Of a stretch of DNA of 64,000 nt, positions 1 through 11,300 are shown piece by piece. The stretch covers positions 1-64,000 of IMG/VR virus record IMGVR_UViG_3300042691_037641; one strand, given 5' to 3'. Position numbers and translations under genes: made by a program. The notes below the pieces were generated by a model, which saw only the letters and a list, made by a program, of their open reading frames with translations, was not told where the DNA came from and searched no databases. How positions within the stretch are numbered: position 1 is the first letter of the stretch; each line of letters begins with the position of its first letter. Origin of the DNA: a virus.

Positions 1-1
1 A

Positions 2-3000
2 TTGATTGCGAGAAACTTGGCACCTTATAATGTGCCGGGTGTTTATTCTCCACCGGCAAATCAATTAACTTATGAATACGACCAATCGGACTTGTCAGTG
101 GTTAATTCACCTGATGAATACATTGCAGAAAATCCATTTGCCAATAAATTGTATCCATTAAATGAATTTGGTCCTGACGGTGGATATAATTTAGACATTA
201 CATATAATGGTCCGCTTTTACCCGTTGACCCAAATCAAGGACCTTATTATCCATTCTCGGTAAGTCCATTAGTATTATCTTCAGAATATTACTTGAATGG
301 GTCGGCATTTGCCCCCAACAATCAAAATAGATATCTACCAGACGATGGATATAAGTTTTTATACAGTACAGAAGACATCCCTTTAAGTTTTAAATATTTT
401 ATTCAATACTGGGAACCACCAAGTTTTGTACCCTCAACTTATTCACCATATCAGATACTATTATCAAACAATCCGACAGGTGACAATGGTCCTTTATCAC
501 AGGACTCATACATTGCTAAACTTGGTGCGGAACAGTTAAAAAAACTGTTTGAAGTTAGAATTAATGCCGAAATATATCAAAACAGTTTAGGTTTAGTTAA
601 TTTACAGGCGTTACAGGACCCATTTGAAGCTAGTTTAGTTGCTTCGGGTAAAGAACCTTTAGTATATCGAAACTACAGGATTACTGTTCCTGAAAATCCC
701 ATATTAAGAACGGTTGATTTAGCGACAAGATTGGCAAGCGCTTATTGGCCCGTATCGCCAATACCCGGTGATTACTTTGAAGAAAATATACCGAATGGAC
801 AATCTCCACAAATATCAAATGCATTAAATGTTGTTAATCAATTAACAGGAGGATTTTTAGGACCAGTATTAAACATCACAAGAAATCCTTCTGAAATTTT
901 CTTAGCAAATACCGGTAACGCTCAAAGGTCGGCTCTATTCAATAATCTTGATTTTAATAGATATCAACCTGCTTATCAAGAACAATTTGGAGGTTTGTTA
1001 GGTATTGCCTCAGGTATTGTAAACGCCGCAGTTGATTTATTGGGAGGAAATAGTTTTGGTCCTGGTTATTATGTTGGTAGTAGAAACGCGGAACCAAGTA
1101 CTATAACATCTCCACCAAATCAAGTGCCGGTAAATCCTTATGGGCAACAGGTCAACGCTCCTGTATTTGGACCTTCTGAACTCGGTATATTATATGAGGG
1201 AAATGAAACTCAAATAAATTTTGGTTTAAAAGCAAAAAATTATTCTGATACTGGAGATATCACGGGGGCATTCGTTTGGACTTCACCAAAATACAAGGGA
1301 GCCGCAGGATATAAACCAACTGTGGGAGGAGGAATTGGAAGTAGAGACGAAGAATTCAATGTTGTAAGTGCCAATTATACAAAAGGAGAATCAACAAATA
1401 TTGATTTTAAGAGAAACTCCATACTTGACAATACCCAAAGAATTATACAATCTGCGGATAACTTACAAGGAATTGCAAAACTAAAACATGTAGGTAACGC
1501 AATTAATCAAGTCAGCAAAGTATTCAACGACGGATATAAAGAAATGACTAAAGGTTCACAAGTTGTTTCATATACGGACAATACAACAGGAGGTGAAGTA
1601 GGAAGAGAATATTGTAGAGTATTCGCTAAAGATACACCTTATTTAACATACGCGGATTTACAAAAAGTGGATGGCATTACCAAATCAGGAAGAAGATTTA
1701 ATAATTCGGTGATGGACAATACTTACAATTTGAATATTGCTCCATTAAGAGGTTCAGGTGATGATAGAATTGGTTCTACAAATTTATTAAAAGGTGCCGA
1801 TGGTAAGATTATTGCTAAAAAATATATGTTTTCTATTGAGAATTTAGCATGGAGGACATCATCAAGACCTGGATTTACATATGATGAGTTACCTGATTGT
1901 GAAAAAGGACCTAATGGAGGTAGAGTTATGTGGTTTCCTCCTTACGACATTAAGTTTAACGAGTCTAGTACACCAAACTGGAACCCAACATCTTTCATCG
2001 GAAGACCCGAACCAATTTACACATATAAAGATACAAGTAGAACGGGTAGTTTGAGTTGGAAAATAATTGTGGATAGTCCTTCGGTAATAAATGCAATCAT
2101 TGAGAAACAATTAAAAGGTCAGAGTAAAGAAAAGGTCAATTCAATAATTGATTCATTCTTTGCTGGTTGTGTAAAATATGATATATACGAACTAGCCAAA
2201 AAGTTTAATACAATACCATCTAAAGATTTATTCACATACCAAGAAATAATTAATAACCCAAGATTAACCCCAGAAGAATTGGCCGGTGTTAAAAGAGAAA
2301 TACCTGTAAACTATCAGGTTGATGTTGAAACAACTGAAGCTGCTGAACCTGTACCAGAAGTAGGTCCTGACCCATCAGTTGCGGCATTTAATTCAAAGTA
2401 CCTTGGGTTTGCGTTTTATTTTGACAATGACGTACCAGGACCAAAAGATAAAAATGTCACAACTACTAGCGAAGATTATCAAAGTGCGTATCAAAGTTAC
2501 ATATCACAAAAATCAACTTATAGTTCAATCGCCGCTTCTACTTTTCCCAGTGGAAGTTTTGAGGTTAACACCGATACTTTTTTCACTAGAATAATCGAAA
2601 ATAATTTTGAAGTAATAAACAAAAAATTTATTACCGATGCTATAGATATCCTATCTAATAAAAAAGGAACTATAAGTATTACTATGGTTGGTTCGGCATC
2701 GGCCAAAGCAAGTACCCAATATAACGACTCTTTGTCTTTAAGACGAATAGACTCCGTTAAAAATTATTTTAGGAATAATGGACTTGGAGATTATCTCGAC
2801 AACCAAACATTTACAATTACATCAGAACAAGGTGCGGGAGAAAGCATCACTATACCACAGTATTCAATAGAAACCACTACAGGTACCACCACCGCTTCAA
2901 CTGAAGACTTAGGAATTCAAACACAAGATTCAATAAATTGTACCACAGATATTAAAGATAAGAATAACAAAGTTACTAATAATTCTCAAACCTACTCAGT

Positions 3001-4972
3001 TAGTGCAATGGCATGTAGAAGGGTACGTATATCAAATATTAATGTGACTGCAATAATACCAGAACAACCTAAACCGGAACCTCCAAAAACGATAAAATCC
3101 AAAGAAACAAGAACATCGGCATCTACCATAACAGAATATCCACCACAACCACAACCAACAGTTGATATTGTTAAAAAATTAAAAGACGGTATTGGTAAAA
3201 AAATATTAAGACAATTATTTTCTGAATGTGATTATTTTGAGGTGATAAAGGAAACCAATCCTTTTATCTATGACTCAATACAAGAAAAAATAAAATACTT
3301 TAATCCTGCGTTTCACTCTATGACACCTGAAGGATTGAATTCAAGATTGACATTCTTGAATCAATGCGTAAGACCAGGTGAAACCATTCCTGTAATTGGT
3401 CCTGATGGAACACCAAAATATAACGATGCTGTTAATACATCATTCGGAGCCCCACCTGTTTTAGTATTAAGAATTGGTGATTTCTTTCATACCAAGATAA
3501 TACCTACAGGGTTACAAATTGGATATGAACCGTTAATGTTCGATTTAAATCCTGAAGGTATTGGAGTACAACCAATGATGGCGAACATAACACTTTCCTT
3601 CAATGTAATAGGAGGACAAGGAATTGCTAAACCTGTTGAACAATTACAGAATGCATTGTCATTTAATTATTATGGTAATACTGAAGTGTATGATGATAGA
3701 GCGGTATTCACTGAAGATACATCGGCATTAGATAAAACGTTGGTTGATGCTGTTTTAGATGGAGAACAACCTGCTACTCCTGCTCAGGTCGATAATCAAC
3801 AACCAAATGATGGTGGAACTACTATTGGTACAATTATAACTAATATACCGGTTGCTAGTGGACAGACAGGTGAGATAGGTTATAAAGACATTATGGATAA
3901 GCTGTATGACGGTACAAAAGATTACTTTACAACTATTGTTAATCAACTCGAAAAAGTTGTATTGATAAATAACTATGGAGTACTCATGATGTTAAATGAT
4001 AGAAGAGAAAATAATCCTGATAGTACCGATTTACCAACTAAGAACGGAGGGGATGATGAAAAAGTATTGATATATGGCAATCCATCAAATTACGAAGGAG
4101 CGGTAAATTCTTTATTTGATTTAAATTATGAAGGGGTCAATGATGAATATAACCCAATAATCGCAGAGTTTATAACTAAACATGGGTCATCATATAGTGG
4201 AATAATTTTAGACAATCTGAAAAATAACTTGAGTAATTATTTAAAGACATCGCAGACTGACTTCTCAAATTCTATCTCAACTATCGTACAAGAAATTACA
4301 ATTTACCAACAGAATTTTTATCAAACTGTGAGAAAGGTTAGTTTAGTTTCACAATCATTGGATGGTAAATTATTATCGGGTAATGTACCAAGAGTTTATA
4401 ATACATCAGGGACTTCAGAAATTTCATCAACAAGTGACCCGGCCACCGCTGATACATTGGTTGAGTTAAAAAATGATTTTGAAAGGTTTATAGATGTTTT
4501 ACCAAGGTTTAATACAGTTGTAAGTGAGGATTATAATATTTTTACGAACAACTATTATGACGGTATGTATGAAACACCATTTACCGATGAATTTGACCCA
4601 ACATATGAAGAATGGGATAAATATTTTTATATTGTCATTTGTAGAATTTTAACTGATAAATCTAAATTAGAACAATTCGAAGAGGCTATCAATAAAGGAT
4701 TTGAGGGTGATAACCAATTAGTAAGAAGAATAAATAGAATTGTTGAAGATGTTGCTGATAGATACAAAAAACAGATAAGAGAAGAGGAAAAATACATGAA
4801 GGACTTTAAGAAAGTTCAAGATTATAAGAAGTTTGTTGATGGTTTAGATGGGGAAATGTATGTAAAAGGAAAACTTAGGAAATTCACGTATGACACAACA
4901 CCAAACTCGGATGTACAAGCAAATGGAGAAAAAATTAAAGACTTATATCTAAATCCATTTAAATTTAAGTGA
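2..4972 (+). CDS. Giant baseplate/tail structural protein with OmpA-like domain (5' incomplete)
   Basis: The reading frame is open to the left edge, so the true start is probably outside the window; the first in-frame start-like codon is TTG at position 2. The 1656 visible residues lack enzyme motifs. Around residues 870-1030 there is an OmpA/MotB-like peptidoglycan-binding pattern: a strand TISITMVGSAS followed by LSLRRIDSVKNYF, matching the family's LSxRRAxxVxxYL helix. Near residue 1160 the text FGAPPVLVLRIGDFF and GVQPMMANITLSFNVIGG resembles phage tail proteins that carry LysM-type or tube-initiator folds, but I cannot name the family firmly. The C-terminus is charged and probably helical. 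The gp53-like gene follows after one base, so this is inferred to be a baseplate or tail-end component that touches the cell wall. Confidence 0.7.
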   Translation: MIARNLAPYNVPGVYSPPANQLTYEYDQSDLSVVNSPDEYIAENPFANKLYPLNEFGPDGGYNLDITYNGPLLPVDPNQGPYYPFSVSPLVLSSEYYLNGSAFAPNNQNRYLPDDGYKFLYSTEDIPLSFKYFIQYWEPPSFVPSTYSPYQILLSNNPTGDNGPLSQDSYIAKLGAEQLKKLFEVRINAEIYQNSLGLVNLQALQDPFEASLVASGKEPLVYRNYRITVPENPILRTVDLATRLASAYWPVSPIPGDYFEENIPNGQSPQISNALNVVNQLTGGFLGPVLNITRNPSEIFLANTGNAQRSALFNNLDFNRYQPAYQEQFGGLLGIASGIVNAAVDLLGGNSFGPGYYVGSRNAEPSTITSPPNQVPVNPYGQQVNAPVFGPSELGILYEGNETQINFGLKAKNYSDTGDITGAFVWTSPKYKGAAGYKPTVGGGIGSRDEEFNVVSANYTKGESTNIDFKRNSILDNTQRIIQSADNLQGIAKLKHVGNAINQVSKVFNDGYKEMTKGSQVVSYTDNTTGGEVGREYCRVFAKDTPYLTYADLQKVDGITKSGRRFNNSVMDNTYNLNIAPLRGSGDDRIGSTNLLKGADGKIIAKKYMFSIENLAWRTSSRPGFTYDELPDCEKGPNGGRVMWFPPYDIKFNESSTPNWNPTSFIGRPEPIYTYKDTSRTGSLSWKIIVDSPSVINAIIEKQLKGQSKEKVNSIIDSFFAGCVKYDIYELAKKFNTIPSKDLFTYQEIINNPRLTPEELAGVKREIPVNYQVDVETTEAAEPVPEVGPDPSVAAFNSKYLGFAFYFDNDVPGPKDKNVTTTSEDYQSAYQSYISQKSTYSSIAASTFPSGSFEVNTDTFFTRIIENNFEVINKKFITDAIDILSNKKGTISITMVGSASAKASTQYNDSLSLRRIDSVKNYFRNNGLGDYLDNQTFTITSEQGAGESITIPQYSIETTTGTTTASTEDLGIQTQDSINCTTDIKDKNNKVTNNSQTYSVSAMACRRVRISNINVTAIIPEQPKPEPPKTIKSKETRTSASTITEYPPQPQPTVDIVKKLKDGIGKKILRQLFSECDYFEVIKETNPFIYDSIQEKIKYFNPAFHSMTPEGLNSRLTFLNQCVRPGETIPVIGPDGTPKYNDAVNTSFGAPPVLVLRIGDFFHTKIIPTGLQIGYEPLMFDLNPEGIGVQPMMANITLSFNVIGGQGIAKPVEQLQNALSFNYYGNTEVYDDRAVFTEDTSALDKTLVDAVLDGEQPATPAQVDNQQPNDGGTTIGTIITNIPVASGQTGEIGYKDIMDKLYDGTKDYFTTIVNQLEKVVLINNYGVLMMLNDRRENNPDSTDLPTKNGGDDEKVLIYGNPSNYEGAVNSLFDLNYEGVNDEYNPIIAEFITKHGSSYSGIILDNLKNNLSNYLKTSQTDFSNSISTIVQEITIYQQNFYQTVRKVSLVSQSLDGKLLSGNVPRVYNTSGTSEISSTSDPATADTLVELKNDFERFIDVLPRFNTVVSEDYNIFTNNYYDGMYETPFTDEFDPTYEEWDKYFYIVICRILTDKSKLEQFEEAINKGFEGDNQLVRRINRIVEDVADRYKKQIREEEKYMKDFKKVQDYKKFVDGLDGEMYVKGKLRKFTYDTTPNSDVQANGEKIKDLYLNPFKFK

Positions 4973-4973
4973 T

Positions 4974-5300
4974 ATGGCCGGAAGACAATATTTTAACAGA
5001 TATAGTAACTTTGTAATTAATGGACAACAAACCGTTGTACCATATGTTAATTTACCAAGTAAATCGACAGATAAAAGATTTATATATAAAATTAGTCAGT
5101 CAAGACTTGATAAAATATCACAACAATATTACGGTACTCCATATTTCGGATGGTTAATTTTAGCGGCTAATCCTAAATATGGCGGACAAGAATGGAACAT
5201 TGCTGACGGGTCAATATTGACTATTCCGTTTCCTTTAGTAGCTTCGTTACAAGACTATAAAAACGCTTTAGACAATCACTTCTTCTACTATGGTAGGTAA
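4974..5300 (+). CDS. 53: Baseplate wedge protein, T4 gp53-like
   Basis: This 108-residue protein has the gp53 layout: an N-terminal segment naming the particle (RQYFNRYSNF), then a LysM-like part in which DKISQQYYGTPYFGWLILAANPKY matches the family pattern of a small protein placing a Y-G-x-P/x-x-x-W-x-x-L/M-x-x-N core, and a C-terminal IPFP segment typical of LysM-containing tail proteins. T4 gp53 joins neighbouring baseplate wedges. The ATG lies one base after the stop of the upstream gene, and the downstream gene starts inside this one, which suggests translational coupling. Length is close to T4 gp53. The LysM-like reading is from motif, not structure. Confidence 0.7.
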   Translation: MAGRQYFNRYSNFVINGQQTVVPYVNLPSKSTDKRFIYKISQSRLDKISQQYYGTPYFGWLILAANPKYGGQEWNIADGSILTIPFPLVASLQDYKNALDNHFFYYGR

Positions 5301-8300
5301 TAACGAGAATATATTAACAGAATTTGATTATAACAACATTACCATAGTTGACCCTAATAAAGTAGTCGATGCTCAAGGTAAAGTTAAAGAAAGATTTGTT
5401 AATCAAGAAGACCTTGTATATTACGTAAATTTAGAATGCAAAATGCTCCCAAGAACCAAATTAGCTTTGGGAGTTGCTAATAATGATGCGATACAAACCG
5501 TATCCATCGCCTCGATTAATTTTTTAAAACCTGGCGACAAAACATTTTTAGATAATTCATATACAGATGAAATAACTGGACAAAATTCATTAAAAGGGGA
5601 AGGAGTTAATCAACCAAAACAGACAGGAATTTCAAATCCTAATAAAAGTAATGACTTTTACATTAGACAAACAATTACGTCGGGAGGCAAACAAGGCTCC
5701 ACCGACAATGGATTATTAGGGGTAAGAAATATAACAGTAAAATTGGACACCTCATTCTATCCCGTAATTACAGTTGAATTAATTGATGTTAAAGGAAGAG
5801 CATTATTTGAAGGCGGAAATAATTCACCTTATGCTGCGTTTTTTAATTTACCATACCCCAAGTTTTTCCTTACACTCAAAGGATTTTATGGAAAGGCAAT
5901 AAGACTAGAGTTAATGTTACAAAGTTTTAATTCTAGATTTGACGCGGGGACCAGTAACTTCGAAATATCTTTGGTTTTCTACACATACAAATACACTATG
6001 TTGGCGGAAATTTCGATGGGTATGTTAATGGCTACACCACACATGTTCAAATCAAGTGTTCAAGTAAAGGCACTAACAAGTGGTGGCGGAGGTACTTCAC
6101 CGATAAATCAAAGTTTTGCGGAAATAGGGTATGAAAAAATAAAAGAAATGTATTCAGAGTATAAATCAAAGGGATTAATTCCTGATGATTTTCCTGAATT
6201 AACAATAGTAGAATTACAATATAGACTCGAAAATTTTATAAAAAATGTGTTGGATAATTTCACAAAAGTTAATATGAACCCATTAACTGATTTGGAAATT
6301 TATCAAAAAACCATCAATGAATATGTGAAAGATGTATATACAGCGCAAGGCGAAACCGCGGGTTCTTGGTTTAACAAGTATATGGATACGACTGCTCCAT
6401 ATATTCTGGCAAATCCATTTAAAACCAAAATATATACATTTAAGAAAAATTTTGACGCTCAGAAAAAACAAGAGGCTATCATCCAACTGAAGGCTTTAAT
6501 TGATAGTTATAATAAAAAATTAAAAGACAATAATACATTAGGTGATAACGGGTCCTATAAAATAGGTACTGAGACTAAAAGGATATCAATTCCGGTTAAG
6601 ATAAATTATGATAAAACTTTTGTAAGAACATTTACAACACCTGATGAAATAGATTTTGTCGAGACATTCAAACTAATAAGTGGCAATACTGAACCTACTG
6701 AATTACAAATTTCAGAACTGAAGTCTGACTTTTCTAAACGAAACTTATTTACCGCATCTGATACCACACTGAAGGATGGACAAATAACAACAGTCTATCA
6801 ATACTTTGCTTTTGACAATAATACAAATGAAATTATAAATAATGTTTCTAATTTCATGGACCCTACTTTTCTTGGTGAGATTGAACAAATGCAAAAAAAG
6901 TTAAAAGCGTTTCAGACTCAAATTGAGGAAGATTTAACAAAGGCGCTAGCCGACCTCCTACAAAATTCAAATAACGGAATTGGGTTTGTCCCCAACATCA
7001 GAAATGTACTAGCGGTAATATATGCCAGTGGTGAGGCATTCATAAGATTAATGGACGACACTCATAGAGAGGCGTGGAATCAAAGAGACCATCCCGACAG
7101 AAAGAGCGCGATTTTCAATAAACAAATTGAAAGCGCCTCACAAGATGCTTTGGACCCTGGATTAAATAATGAAAATCCTGTATATCCGTGGCCTCAGTTT
7201 ATTGTTGAGACCACAGGAGAAAAGGGACAAGAAAAATATGAGATAAAATATCCTGGCGATAGTGACGTAATACAACAAACAAAGGGATATCAATATGACG
7301 TATGGCCTGAAATTGAATTTGAGGAAGAGTTTATCAAAGGATATGTTGAGAGAACACTACCCCCACAAAATCCCAACACTGGATTTAATGAATTAACCGA
7401 CCCAAAGAGAATATCTTTTAATGCGATTGAATTCCCAATAAATAATATTGTTTTTTCAAATAAGGAAGAGGTTAAGTTTTTCTTTGAGATTTATGAAAGA
7501 ATAAATTTTGTGTCGAACTATTCAAAATTATCGAGATGTACAAATTCAATCGCCGAACAGGATAAAATTGTTGATTTATTGGCGGACGCTGAAGCAACAA
7601 ATCTAATTACAAGTTTGGGTAGTACAAATCCATTCTTGTTGGAAAAATTAAAAAATTACGCGTTTGCTTCATCGAGTTATTTACAAACATTGAGGTCATT
7701 TTCTAATGACGGGACTGGACAAAGTTGGCAAAATTATTTGAGGGGAATATATAACACAAATTATATTAGAAATTTAATTACAAATTCAGAATTTGAATTC
7801 ATGGATTTGGCAACATTACTTGCTCCGATATCAGAGCCATTGGTTGGGTTGGAAAAGGAAGAGGATTTGATTAATTTTATAACAGGTGGGTCTTTATCTG
7901 ATGTATTCGATGTGACCGACATTTATCCTTTCATAAGTAATGTATGGGTAAAACAAGGTTTGGCAAATGGACAATCAATATCTGATGCTAAACAAGCTTT
8001 TGCGACCGATAAAGTTTTATCGTTTAATAAAACAAAAAAAGTTATATCTGATTTTTTAGATTCTACAAGTCCTGACCAAAAAAGAATTGTTACTAACTTT
8101 ATATATAAATCAAGTAAGGTCCCTAATGTAAATTCAGAAAACATTAAAACATTCTATGAAAATAGAAAACCAAAGAAACAGTTAGTGACAGAGGGTAATG
8201 TAAATTACTCAAATTATAATGGTATTTTATTAAGTGCTCAAACAACTTCATTGTTGAATACACCATTTTTTGTAAATTCGATATCTGAAGGTGTAGAAAG

Positions 8301-11300
8301 TTTTAGGAAGTCGGACAAACATCCCTACAAAGTTGCGGCTTACTTGTTTTTAAATTCATTACCATTACCAACACTCAGAGAAAAATACCAAACTTTAGAA
8401 ACATCAAATGACGAAGGAGTATTTAGTAAACCACTAAACTATATATTTGCATCCATGAAGAAGTTTGGTGCTATTCATAAAGTACCATACCCTTGGATTT
8501 TAAAAATAGGGTCAATTTGGCATAGATATAAAGAATACAGTGATAAAGGTATTGATATTCTTGACACTTCATGGACGACATTTAACTCGTCACAAAACTT
8601 TGACCCGTTAAATTCAGACCCCACCAGAAATTATGGATTAATTCTGAATGGGGCTCCATTTGACATTGTACTACAAAAAGATACAGTGTTTGGTACCGAA
8701 ACATCATCGCTAATCAATACTGGATTTTACCCAAAAGTTATTAACGATTTTAATGTATTTTACCAAGGGTACAACATAATAGATACTAGTACCGAAATAA
8801 AAGGAACCTGTTCTTCAAATGGGAATGTGTTAACTGTGTTGACTGTAAATCATAATTCATTAACAACGGGATTTATTCTTCAGGGTAGTGGATTAAATGG
8901 GACTCAGATACTATCTCAAACAGACGGAACTCCTGGAGGCCCTGGAAACTATTTGGTTAGTACTTCACAGAATGTTAATAACATAGGATTTACAATAACG
9001 AATGCGTTTAATACTCCATATAGCGACCAATCAATACAGGATAGTTTTATAAAAGGATTAAGCTTAAATTATTCCCAAGACTCAATTATAGATTTTGCGG
9101 AAGGGTTTGACGATGCAAATCCACTTAGAGACTTGAGAATTATAAACTGGAGCGTTCTTGTGGAAGATAAGAATAGAACTAATCAATTTATAATACCATC
9201 CCAAGGCTCAACATATAATCAAACTAAGGACGAATGCTTCAAAGACGGTAAAATAGTTAAAGAAGTTAATGGAAATACCGCAATGTTCAATGGGTCGGTC
9301 AGAATGTTTTGGGCGGCACCCCATTATGGATATTTTGACTTTGAAAATTTATTGAAGCCGACACCGGAAGAGTATTTGAAAACTATATTCATAAATCAAG
9401 AGGAACAAGACCATTTTACGCTTAACGCTTCACCAACATACACAAAGATTAGTGAGATATTTTCGGTTTTCGAGAAGGAAATTTTGGATAAGTTTGAAGA
9501 AGAATTTTTAAGCTTCTCAGTTTGTAAATATGATTATGTTGATAGTGGTTTGATTAAACCGTTATCCATGACCGATTCTTATGCTCAACAAGTCAATCAA
9601 ACTACAACAGCAACTACCGCCACAACATCTACAACACAACAAACTAACCTAGAATCAAGTTTAACAACCAACCTTAGAAATTTTCAAATACTCTTCACCA
9701 CCATGATGACCGTACCAAAAATTACGGGTACTACAGGTGACCAAATTATTTCTTCGGTACAGGATAAACAAACCACGACAATATCGAGTGTATTAAATAA
9801 TTTTTTAACTTTCGATGTGGGATTTAAGTTTGGTAACCCATCAAACTACAATAAAAAATTATTTTATTCTTTTACTCCTTCTATAATTGATGACCCATTC
9901 ACTTGGGAAAGTTATAAAGAAAAAACACCAAACGCGTTACCGACCGCTGGAGGTAGTGTAACATTAATAGACTCGAAGGCGAATTATCCTGATGCGTGGA
10001 AAGCTTTGGAAACATATGTAGGGTTTTCAGACATATCTAGTATTAGTTATTCGGATAATGGGTCATACATTACCGACTTTTTTATTGACTTGAATGTTGC
10101 ATTTAATGAAAATAATATTAAGAATTTATACCCGATTATAAAAATTTATGCCTCACAAAAACTCGCTCAGTTTCAAACAAACTCAACTCCACCAACCTTA
10201 CCCGCAACTCAACCATATGAGGGAGCATTAATCGAAACATACGAATTAGCACCTAACGAAAGAGGAGGTACAAAAGTTTTAATTTTCAAACAAGGACCAA
10301 GAAAATTTGCGGTACTTGTCGGTCAAAATGATGAACCAATATATGTGGGGGAAAAAATATCTATATCGGCAAATCCTGATAGTATAGGAATTGTTAATGA
10401 GGCGTTACAGGCAATTTATGGTAATCAAGCTTCTGCACCCGAAATTACTAATATTATTAAAACCCCCACACCGCAATTTCCGGCAGTACCAGACCCTGTT
10501 GGTAAATGGAGTAAGTCAACGTTATCAAATTCATTGGGTGAATTTGTAAGAAATACTGATGAGTTTCAAAATAAAATATTAGACAGTTTTTTTATCAAAA
10601 TAAGAAAAAAACTACCCGATATTAGTTTAAAATCAGAAGTTTTAAATGAGTCGGTTTTAGAGGGCCCACAACCCAAAGTTGATTTGTGGGAAACATTCAA
10701 AGCAATAAATGATAAATGGATTGCGGGTAATGATTTTAAACAAAAAACATTATTTGAAGATGTTTTATTATTAGATAGAGCTAGTAGGAACATAGGTGAT
10801 GTTGTACTTTGCGACATATATAAATTGAGAAATCAACTTATGACGATTGACCCAACTAACAATATGTTAGGATTTGTTACAACTATACTTGTAGAAAATA
10901 ACTTTGTGGTTATGAATATACCATCTTATGTTAATTTTTATAATGTACAAGAAGCTCAGAAAAACGCTAAACCAAGATTGGATAGTACTTCAGATTTTGC
11001 AAATAATTTGTTTGGTACATTCTTAAATGTGGATTATAGAGACTCAAGCGCTAAAATGGTTTGTTTCTATAGTGGAAAACCAAGTGAGATTGTTGATGTA
11101 AAAGACAACGTTGATTTTAGATTTCGGGATGATGCTTTTGAGATTACAAAGGCTTCAAGTAATCCGCTCGCTGAAAATCAAATTGATAAAACCGATTGGG
11201 ATAAATCAAATAAAGTTGTTGGATTTAGTGTTGACATAGGCCCACAAAATCAATCTATATTTTACGGATTTAACATCAATCAAGGTAACAGTCAGAGTAC

